From: Candidatus Moraniibacteriota bacterium
Lineage (GTDB): Bacteria; Patescibacteriota; Minisyncoccia; Moranbacterales; UBA2206
Direction of reading: 5' to 3'
Length of the DNA: 8,251 nt
Assembly: GCA_027351145.1 (NCBI GenBank)
Contig: DAIEIZ010000009.1
Coordinates: 1 to 8,251, forward strand
Shown here: positions 1-5,887 of the stretch, piece after piece
How the letters are laid out: each line of letters starts with the position of its first letter
Numbering within the stretch: position 1 is the first letter of the stretch
The notes under the pieces: generated by a model
The model's input: the letters and a program-made list of their open reading frames with translations, nothing else
Told to the model about the DNA's origin: nothing
Database searches by the model: none
Position numbers and translations under genes: made by a program

Positions 1-40
1 TTTTTTTTGCGCATGTTTTTGGTATTATTTTTAGTTAATT

Positions 41-2701
41 TTAATTGGGAGCTACTTCTTGCCATTTGCCGGAGTTGCAAGGACAGTAAAGGGATCCAGT
101 GCAACTACTCGCCGTACAATTGTTAGCACATTCAAAACCAAACACTGATGCCGGAATGCATGTTTGACGTTTAACTCCGCAATCTCCTGTCCCACAAGTG
201 AGTGTAGTAGGAGAGCATGTCGCGGCAGGACAAGCAATGTATTCACAACTGCCATTAGTGGAACAAGAAGTAACCTCCGTCCAATCTTTTGTCACTGTCA
301 ATCCGGTTTCTTTCGTTCCCGGACATTTGTAATGATCACCGGGAACTGAACCGGTACAATTAATGGTTGTTGCTGGAGTGTAGTACTCACACTTTCTTGC
401 GTCCGAACAACTCGCTGATGAATTCCCCACTAACTGCCAACTGAGACTCGACGTCAATCCCGTATCGTCTCCCGGGCACATTGTTGAACCAACAGGTATT
501 GAACCAGTGCATACTGTCCACGCACAATTACAACCATCACAAGTCGTCCCAGAAGAACAACTCGGACCGCCGCTAAAAACCAAGCTACATGCACAGTTTT
601 GCGTACACATTGATCCATTCCAAGTATAACCGACATTGCATTGATAGCAAGACGTCCCCCCACAGCAAGTAGCGGAAGTCGTACTGCCGTTAGCCAGTGA
701 TACCCTGCAACCAGGACCAGTGGAGCATGTAGTATTACAACAGTTATTCACACTATAATTAACTGATCCCTGTCCATAAGCACTATAAGAATTAATTAAA
801 TCAGTAGTATAGCCATGGGCAAAGGCATAAATAAAATTAGCGGTATAATTTCCACAGCTCCAATTACCAGCACTAGTATCGAAATCATAGCTACCGCCAG
901 TACCTAAATCGAGTCTAGTATAATAAACATTATTAATAAGCCACCTTGCCGTATCGCCAGTTTTTATAGTTACCACCATTCCCACAGTCACACCATTATT
1001 GCAAATATTTTGTCCACTCGAACTACCATTGGCCGTAATTGTCGCTCCTTGATTAACTGAAGTACTTCTAAGGCCATATGTAAAAGAAACGATGTCTTGA
1101 TAGCAACCATAAATTTCTCCATATGTTGCAAAAGCTTTTTCGCTAGGAAATTTACATAGACTGGAATTCCACCAATTAAGAGGATCACATGTCGGTGTTT
1201 TATTTATATCTTCCTGTGAAATTCCACAGTTAGTCATACTGACAAAATTTGCCCCGTTCGTAATGGAGTCGCTAAGCGATAACCACCATCCCGGTCCATA
1301 CAAGGTGTCAGTAGCTGCATTAACCCGATTGGCGAGAAAAAATGGAGCGAAAAAAATCAAGAGGAAAATTCCCAATTTGGAAATGCCACCGCCTTTCCCT
1401 TTTTTCACGTATAACCAAACAACTAATAGCAAAAGGGCCGCCAGAATCAAAGTAGCGACCAGTACCAGATATTTGTTATCCCCCTTTTTAGAGAGTAACT
1501 GATTTTGATTTGTTTTTATCGCGGTTTTATCCGATTCAGTATTAATTACTTTTTTATACAGCAATTGATCGCCGTCCTTCAAACTAATTGTAACCTGCGG
1601 ATAAGCACACGCTTTTTCCAAGGAAATTGCCAATATTGTCCGAGAGTCACCCACTCCATAGACTGTCGTTTGATTGCAAAGCGTTCCATCCGGCAATTTA
1701 AATTGCACTTCAAAATTTGGATCAGCCAGTGAGCTTCCGCCAGTTCTCGCACCATAGAAAGTATCAGCCGGTCCTGCCCACAGCAAAGACACTTGAGCAA
1801 TTTCCCCTGCTTGATATGTATTTTTATCAAGACTAGCGCTGACAATTGTTCCGCTTTTTCCCGCAACGACAAAATGGGCAACGATCGGATTGGAAAAAAC
1901 ATTGCCATCTTTTTTGAGTACGACTACAGCATCATAGGCTTGCGGATCAGCCGGCAAGGGAATTGCCACCTTAATTGAGCTATTTTCATCTTTATTGAAA
2001 TTTAATATTTCATTTTCCGGCACTTGATATTCACTAACCCCCTTGCCATAGAAATCTCGCTGATAGAAATCAATCACAGGCAAAACACTAATTGCATTTC
2101 CTGATAAATTTTTAATTTGACAATTCAAGAAAAGCTTCTCTTCCTTTTTCACATCAACCCCCTGATTGAGAGCATATCGCCTATCAGCCACATCTCCTTC
2201 AATCGAAAGATAGCAGGGATCGCTCATTTTCAGATACTGATTAGTGCCAGAAAGATTCACATTAAAACTTTGCGCCGCCAAAAGTAAACCACTCGCATCC
2301 TTCACTTTGAGCCAAAGAACATAGTTACCGTCTAAATATGCAGGCGCCTGATAAATAATTTCCCTCTTGACCGATTCCCCTTTTGCAATCGTAATTTTAT
2401 CGTCCCAGAAAACCTTAATATCAGCCACGATTTCACCTTGATCTTGTTTTTGGACCAGTTCTAAGCCATAGACTAAATTAGATTGGAGATCCATTGAATT
2501 TTCTATTTCGAAATTCAATTTGAGTTGGTCATTCTTATTTTCACTAATCTGAGCATTGCGAATATTAACATCCGCTATTGTTTCCGATTTTCCAATCAAA
2601 CCAGGATTTGTACTTTGATTAACAAAATCCTGAACTGTGTTGACATTAACGGCGTTACTGTCAACCTGATGCGCCTTAAGCGCTGCCTGATAAGTTGCCA
2701 C
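41..2701 (-). CDS. Large exported, membrane-anchored Cys-rich protein of unknown function
   Basis: I do not recognise a named family. The uninterrupted frame runs from a GTG at 2701 and encodes 886 residues. Residues 1-400 look beta-rich and soluble, with Ig-like stretches near 40-150 and 285-385 (for example SLDKNTYQAGEIAQVSLLW) and few Cys. Residues 411-432 are a strong transmembrane helix followed by KKGKGGG. Residues 443-463 are a second hydrophobic segment ending in VNAA, like a signal peptide with its cleavage site. The remaining part has about 39 Cys, 33 of them after residue 654, with two tandem repeats at 731-776 and 782-825. Both large halves are predicted to lie outside the membrane with a short loop inside. 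The GTG is probably not the natural start, because a signal peptide is encoded directly upstream in the same frame (see 2702-2787). A surface or adhesion role is inference only. Confidence 0.85.
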   Translation of the reverse strand: MATYQAALKAHQVDSNAVNVNTVQDFVNQSTNPGLIGKSETIADVNIRNAQISENKNDQLKLNFEIENSMDLQSNLVYGLELVQKQDQGEIVADIKVFWDDKITIAKGESVKREIIYQAPAYLDGNYVLWLKVKDASGLLLAAQSFNVNLSGTNQYLKMSDPCYLSIEGDVADRRYALNQGVDVKKEEKLFLNCQIKNLSGNAISVLPVIDFYQRDFYGKGVSEYQVPENEILNFNKDENSSIKVAIPLPADPQAYDAVVVLKKDGNVFSNPIVAHFVVAGKSGTIVSASLDKNTYQAGEIAQVSLLWAGPADTFYGARTGGSSLADPNFEVQFKLPDGTLCNQTTVYGVGDSRTILAISLEKACAYPQVTISLKDGDQLLYKKVINTESDKTAIKTNQNQLLSKKGDNKYLVLVATLILAALLLLVVWLYVKKGKGGGISKLGIFLLIFFAPFFLANRVNAATDTLYGPGWWLSLSDSITNGANFVSMTNCGISQEDINKTPTCDPLNWWNSSLCKFPSEKAFATYGEIYGCYQDIVSFTYGLRSTSVNQGATITANGSSSGQNICNNGVTVGMVVTIKTGDTARWLINNVYYTRLDLGTGGSYDFDTSAGNWSCGNYTANFIYAFAHGYTTDLINSYSAYGQGSVNYSVNNCCNTTCSTGPGCRVSLANGSTTSATCCGGTSCYQCNVGYTWNGSMCTQNCACSLVFSGGPSCSSGTTCDGCNCAWTVCTGSIPVGSTMCPGDDTGLTSSLSWQLVGNSSASCSDARKCEYYTPATTINCTGSVPGDHYKCPGTKETGLTVTKDWTEVTSCSTNGSCEYIACPAATCSPTTLTCGTGDCGVKRQTCIPASVFGFECANNCTASSCTGSLYCPCNSGKWQEVAPN
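227..358 (-). repeat. Cys-rich protein repeat, copy 2
   Basis: Encodes residues 782-825 of the large exported protein and aligns with copy 1 through CTGSVP, KCPG, TGLT, DW, EV and CEY. Both copies have their Cys in the same relative places, with a few residues of length difference. The copies are separated by only five residues, so they form a tandem pair. Confidence 0.75.
374..511 (-). repeat. Cys-rich protein repeat, copy 1
   Basis: Encodes residues 731-776 of the large exported protein. It shares with copy 2 the pattern C-T-G-S-[IV]-P, then CPG, TGLT, a Trp, a Val, two Cys and CEY. The spacing of Cys, Gly and aromatic residues is kept while the rest has diverged, which suggests an old duplication of a small disulfide-stabilised module. 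A shorter related piece, CTGSLYCPCNSGKW, lies at residues 867-880. Confidence 0.75.
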
Positions 2702-2787
2702 CAGCCCACTGTCATCCGCCCAAACATTTTTCCCAAAAAAAAGAAAACATGCGGATAAGAGAAATAGAAAGATTATTTTTTTTTCAT
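2702..2787 (-). other. Out-of-frame signal-peptide segment of the large exported protein
   Basis: Read in the frame of the gene that follows, this segment gives KKIIFLFLLSAC, then FLFFGKNVWADDSGL, running straight into the GTG at 2701. That is a basic n-region, a hydrophobic core and a VWA cleavage site. This frame has no ATG, GTG or TTG here and meets a TAA just upstream. The ATG at 2787-2785 is one base out of frame: it is followed by exactly nine A (2776-2784 on the plus strand as T) and then reads into TAA. With ten A (or seven) it would read MKKKII and continue into the gene, giving a precursor of about 915 residues. LSAC also resembles a lipobox, but the hydrophobic stretch continues past the Cys, so ordinary signal peptidase cleavage looks more likely. 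Confidence 0.8.
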
Positions 2788-2947
2788 TTTATTTATTTTT
2801 AATTAACCTGGTTATTTCATAGCCATAGCATGCCCAGAAAAAATCCACACTGCGAATTTCCCTTCCTTGCAACTTTTTTATTTCCGAATCATCCATATGC
2901 TCATCACATCACTATTCCTTCTTATTTGAGTTATTTCTAATAACCAC

Positions 2948-2976
2948 ATTATACAACGCTTTTGAAAATTTGTCAT
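2948..2976 (-). promoter_or_regulatory. Sigma70-type promoter for the large exported protein
   Basis: On the minus strand ATGACA (2976-2971, five of six matches to TTGACA) is followed by a 17-base spacer and a perfect TATAAT (2953-2948). Transcription would begin near 2941, leaving a leader of about 155 nt before the ATG at 2787. The -35 box forms the left arm of the inverted repeat at 2971-2988. Confidence 0.65.
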
Positions 2977-2998
2977 TATTTCATGACATTGGACAATG
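2971..2998. repeat. Two adjoining inverted repeats over the divergent -35 boxes (possible operator)
   Basis: TGTCAT-N6-ATGACA (2971-2988) has perfect 6-base arms. CATTG-GA-CAATG (2987-2998) has perfect 5-base arms and overlaps it by two bases. Together they cover both -35 boxes of the divergent promoters, the place where a dimeric regulator could control both genes. That binding is inference; the symmetry is directly visible. Confidence 0.45.
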
Positions 2999-3017
2999 CG
3001 CTTTTTACTGATATAAT
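2989..3017 (+). promoter_or_regulatory. Sigma70-type promoter for corA
   Basis: TTGGAC (2989-2994) is followed by a 17-base spacer and a perfect TATAAT (3012-3017), predicting a transcript start near 3024. It points away from the minus-strand promoter; the two -35 boxes are 12 bases apart. The -35 box lies inside the palindrome CATTG-GA-CAATG (2987-2998). Confidence 0.65.
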
Positions 3018-3119
3018 TAGAACACGAATTAAAAAATAAAAAAATGCGCCAAAAAAACTCCTTTATCAAAACTGCAATGGTACGATGCCAAAGGATATGC
3101 GCTGATCAATAAAGAAAAT

Positions 3120-4025
3120 ATGCAAGAAATAAAAACAGAAAAATTCAGCTGGATTGATTTCGCAGAACCCGGCGCCGATGACGTCTTGAAAATCCAAAAA
3201 CGATTCAACCTGCATCCGCTAGTCGTGGAGGAGTTTTCCACCCCGACCTTGCGGCCAAAAGCGGCTGAATATGACAATTGCGTCTATCTCGCCATTCATA
3301 TCCCCCTTTATGATAGCGTAAATAAGACCACCTATCCCGGAGAACTGGATATTGTAATTTGCGAAAACACACTTATTACTTCGCATGACGTGGAAATCTA
3401 TCAGTTGAATGATTTTTTTAACGAGCTAAAAAGAAGCAAGAAGAAACGTGAAACATATATGAACCAAAGTCCGGGAGCACTCCTGCGCTATCTCCTGGAA
3501 ATGCTCCTGGAATCTTGCTTTCCTCGACTTGATCATATCTCCAAAAAATTAGATTTCGTGGAAAAAGAAATTTTTGCCCAACATGAGAAAGAAATGGTAT
3601 TTGAAATTTCTCTCGTCAAAAGGGACATTCTCAATTTCCGTCGCACCATGAAACCGCAAAAAAGCGTTTTTGAATCACTCACGCAAGAACATAAGTTTAT
3701 CGAGCGCGAACTGCGCCCCTACTTCCAAGATCTTATCGGCACCAATATTCGCATTTGGAATATGCTTGAAAGCGCCAAGGAAACAATTGAATCTCTTGAA
3801 GCTACTAACAACTCTCTGCTCTCCAATCAGCTCGATATGACCATGAAGGTGCTTACGATTTTTTCTGCCATCCTCTTGCCACTTACCGTTTATTCCAATA
3901 TCATGTCCATGAGCACCAATATCCCGTTCCACGAAAATCCCTTGGCTTTTTGGTTTCATGTCTCAATCATGCTCGTATTAGCCATTCTTACGTTTATCAT
4001 ATTTAAACTGAGGAAGTGGCTATAG
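3120..4025 (+). CDS. corA: CorA-family divalent metal ion transporter with divergent GMN motif
   Basis: A 301-residue membrane protein of the CorA superfamily, which moves Mg2+ or related cations as a pentamer. Residues 1-235 form the cytoplasmic alpha/beta and long-helix part (WIDFAEPG near 11, LDIVICENTLITSHD near 76, a coiled helical stretch 130-235). Two transmembrane helices follow at about 243-262 and 277-296, then a basic tail, FKLRKWL. The family's signature after the first helix, normally YGMN, here reads M-S-M-S at 262-265 within LPLTVYSNIMSMSTNIPF, so both the Gly and the Asn are replaced. The fold assignment is firm, but transport of Mg2+ is less certain. The ATG at 3120 gives a normal family N-terminus; no clear Shine-Dalgarno precedes it. 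It is transcribed from the promoter near 3000, divergent from the surface-protein gene. Confidence 0.9.
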   Translation: MQEIKTEKFSWIDFAEPGADDVLKIQKRFNLHPLVVEEFSTPTLRPKAAEYDNCVYLAIHIPLYDSVNKTTYPGELDIVICENTLITSHDVEIYQLNDFFNELKRSKKKRETYMNQSPGALLRYLLEMLLESCFPRLDHISKKLDFVEKEIFAQHEKEMVFEISLVKRDILNFRRTMKPQKSVFESLTQEHKFIERELRPYFQDLIGTNIRIWNMLESAKETIESLEATNNSLLSNQLDMTMKVLTIFSAILLPLTVYSNIMSMSTNIPFHENPLAFWFHVSIMLVLAILTFIIFKLRKWL

Positions 4026-4078
4026 CTCTACGAAATAAATACAAAATACTTAAAAAAAGCAACTAGGCTCAGTTTAAA
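4002..4078. repeat. Perfect 11-base inverted repeat spanning the corA stop codon
   Basis: TTTAAACTGAG (4002-4012, in the last codons of corA) is the exact reverse complement of CTCAGTTTAAA (4068-4078). The arms are 55 bases apart and enclose the stop codon and a stretch with seven A. It could pair in the mRNA as a long-range stem at the 3' end of corA. No T-tract follows, so it is not a classic intrinsic terminator. Confidence 0.5.
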
Positions 4079-4099
4079 CCATACCCATACCAATTCATC

Positions 4100-4115
4100 T
4101 GCCTGCCGGTAGGCA
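4100..4115. repeat. Near-perfect 16-base palindrome TGCCTGCCGGTAGGCA
   Basis: A GC-rich palindrome with one mismatched pair, in an otherwise AT-rich gap between corA and cysS, 16 bases before the cysS start. Palindromes of the type TGCCTGCCGGCAGGCA are, as far as I recall, a common dispersed repeat in Parcubacteria genomes. It may act as a transcript-end hairpin or be a dispersed intergenic repeat; only one copy is in this window. Confidence 0.55.
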
Positions 4116-4131
4116 ATTCGCATAGATATAT

Positions 4132-5634
4132 ATGCTCAAATTACACAACACCCTGACTCGCACAAAAGAAGAATTCAAACCGATCCACAAAGGCAAAGTC
4201 GGTTTTTATACTTGCGGTCCAACAGTCTATGACTACATTCATATTGGAAACATTAAATCCTATATGACCGCGGACACCCTGCGCCGCTACCTGAGTTATC
4301 TTGGCTACGAAGTCAAACACATTAAAAATATTACCGACGTTGGACATCTCACTGAGGATGACATTGCTCAAGGCGATAGCGGTGAAGACAAACTGGAGAA
4401 AAAAGCTTTAACCGAAAAAAAATCCCCCGCGGAAGTGGCCCGATTCTATGAAAACTATTTTCGAGAAGCAGAACAAGCAATAAACATTTTGCCCGCTCAT
4501 TTTTTTCCTAGGGCAACGGCGCACATACCCCAAATGATTAAAATTATCACTGGGCTCATTGAAAAAGGTTTTGCCTATGAAAAAAATGGCAATGTTTTTT
4601 TCAGTGTCAGAAAATTCTCTGACTATGGAAAACTTTCCGGCAACACACTGGAAAAACTAAAAGTTGGCGCGCGCCTGGAGGAACATCCTGACAAGAAAGA
4701 TCCTTGGGATTTTGCCCTTTGGCTCCGTGCTCCTAAAGAACACTTGATGAAATTCAATTCCCCCTGGTCAATTGGATATCCTGGCTGGCACATTGAATGC
4801 TCAGCCATGAGTTCGGAATATCTAGGTGACACATTTGACATTCACACCGGCGGTGAAGATAATATTTTTCCCCATCACGAAGCTGAGATTGCTCAGAGTG
4901 AATGCTTTTCCGGAAAAAAATTTGTTAATTACTGGCTCCACACCCGACTCCTCTTGATAGATGGAGTGAAAATGTCTAAATCCAAAGGTAATTTCTACAG
5001 ATTGGACGATATCCTGAAAAAAGGTTACGACGCCATGGCCTTGCGCATTCTAATCCTATCTTCTCATTACAGAAGCCAGATGAATTTCACTTGGGATTCA
5101 ATGGATCAAGCTAAGAGTAATTTTCAAAAAATAACTGCCTGGGTTAGTAATTTGCAAAATATTGCCACAGACGCTCCGGATAAAGAACCAGAAATTAGTT
5201 TCACGCACATCTATCGAAAGCGCTTCGAAGAAGCAATGGACGATGACCTCAATACTCCGCTCGCGCTTAGCGTAGTTTATGATTTAATCACTGAAACCAA
5301 TAAGCTGCTATCAGAAGATAAGCTCTCCCCCACTACCGCCAAAGAAATTTTGACTTTCTGGGATAAGATTAATAAAGTTTTTGGTTTGATTATCTCAACA
5401 TACACCCTTAAAGCAAAAAAGGCGCATTTTAAGCTTACGGGAGGAGATGTTAATTTCAGTATCAATAAAAATGAAGAATTGCCAGAGGAAATCACAAAAT
5501 TAGCTCAGAAAAGGATAGAAGCCAAACTTAGCAAAGATTTTGTTATGGCAGACAAACTTAGAAAAGAAATCGAAAGTCTGGGTTATTCTATGGAGGATTT
5601 AAAAGACAATAATTATTTAATTAAAAAACAATAA
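4132..5634 (+). CDS. cysS: Cysteinyl-tRNA synthetase
   Basis: Attaches cysteine to tRNA-Cys using ATP in the cytoplasm; a class I synthetase of 500 residues, slightly long for the family. The start MLKLHNTLTRTKEEF is typical. The catalytic domain shows FYTCGPTVYDYIHIGN, with the HIGH motif as HIGN (37-40), and KMSKS at 280-284. The zinc ligands expected for the family are all present: C28, C223 (in WHIECSAM), H248 and E252 (in FPHHEAEIAQ). The helical region from about 320 and the small C-terminal domain around 460-492 (KLSKDFVMADKLRKEI, then LGYSMED) bind the tRNA anticodon side. No Shine-Dalgarno is visible before the ATG, which lies in a weak GCATA/TATGC stem. A 1-nt gap separates it from the next gene, suggesting an operon with the small protein and dus. 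Confidence 0.97.
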   Translation: MLKLHNTLTRTKEEFKPIHKGKVGFYTCGPTVYDYIHIGNIKSYMTADTLRRYLSYLGYEVKHIKNITDVGHLTEDDIAQGDSGEDKLEKKALTEKKSPAEVARFYENYFREAEQAINILPAHFFPRATAHIPQMIKIITGLIEKGFAYEKNGNVFFSVRKFSDYGKLSGNTLEKLKVGARLEEHPDKKDPWDFALWLRAPKEHLMKFNSPWSIGYPGWHIECSAMSSEYLGDTFDIHTGGEDNIFPHHEAEIAQSECFSGKKFVNYWLHTRLLLIDGVKMSKSKGNFYRLDDILKKGYDAMALRILILSSHYRSQMNFTWDSMDQAKSNFQKITAWVSNLQNIATDAPDKEPEISFTHIYRKRFEEAMDDDLNTPLALSVVYDLITETNKLLSEDKLSPTTAKEILTFWDKINKVFGLIISTYTLKAKKAHFKLTGGDVNFSINKNEELPEEITKLAQKRIEAKLSKDFVMADKLRKEIESLGYSMEDLKDNNYLIKKQ

Positions 5635-5635
5635 C

Positions 5636-5887
5636 ATGAATGATTTTTGCGATTGCTCACAATGTCCGCATCATTGTGGCAGGAGTGAAGATGCGGACAC
5701 TCCTGTCGATGGAAATAATGAAGAGACAACAACCTCGGAATCCAATAAATCAAACGAGGGCGAAGCTTTTGATGACGAAGATACTACGGCTTCCGCTATC
5801 GAAAAAGTAGACCACCTTAAAAAAGACATCATTGAACTTGGTTTTAAATTAGAAGATACCGAGGACGGGATTAGAGTGACAATGTAG
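5636..5887 (+). CDS. 83-residue Cys/His-cluster protein with a CysRS-tail-like C-terminus
   Basis: I do not recognise a named family. The N-terminus carries C5, C7, C10 and C14 with H12 and H13 (DFCDCSQCPHHCG), a plausible metal-binding knuckle. Residues 18-52 are an acidic, Ser/Thr/Asn-rich linker, probably disordered. Residues 54-81 look helical and end in LGFKLEDTEDGIRV. This end aligns without gaps to the end of the CysRS encoded just upstream: VDHLKKDIIELGFKLEDTED against ADKLRKEIESLGYSMEDLKD, eight or nine identities in about 20 plus several conservative changes. LEDT-x-x-G is how many CysRS proteins finish. It starts one base after the cysS stop and its TAG directly abuts the dus ATG, so translation is probably coupled to both. 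A role with CysRS or in sensing metal or cysteine is inference. It may instead be a cysS extension split by a frameshift. Confidence 0.75.
   Translation: MNDFCDCSQCPHHCGRSEDADTPVDGNNEETTTSESNKSNEGEAFDDEDTTASAIEKVDHLKKDIIELGFKLEDTEDGIRVTM

Larger units (their letters stand above)
2788..3119. other. Divergent intergenic region between the surface-protein gene and corA
   Basis: About 330 bases without a convincing gene. It holds two opposed promoters near 2948-3017, two short inverted repeats around their -35 boxes, and an untranslated leader of about 155 nt on the minus side (2941 down to 2788). The leader contains an SD-like AAGGAAGGG on the minus strand at 2860-2868, followed by a 12-residue reading frame starting GTG at 2850 and ending at 2812. 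On the plus side the leader to the corA ATG is about 95 nt. No tRNA or obvious structured RNA was recognised. Confidence 0.6.

Noticed and set aside
1..40. Terminator for the large exported-protein gene
   Set aside because: The 40 bases after the stop show no hairpin followed by a T-run on the minus strand; the T8 at the window edge belongs to the other strand's sense and has no visible stem.
1579..1908. 109-residue minus-strand open frame
   Set aside because: It lies wholly inside the large exported-protein gene on the same strand in another frame and shows no family motif.
2878..3069. 63-residue minus-strand open frame with a hydrophobic start
   Set aside because: It runs across both divergent promoters, has no ribosome-binding site and reads as low-complexity AT-rich translation; likely chance.
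4120..4135. GCATA/TATGC stem covering the cysS start codon
   Set aside because: Only five A/T-rich pairs; too weak to claim as a control element.
5623..5629. A-AAA-AAC as a classic -1 ribosomal slippery site at the cysS end
   Set aside because: The heptamer is in the wrong phase relative to the cysS codons, and the next gene is in the +1 frame, so a -1 shift would not join them.
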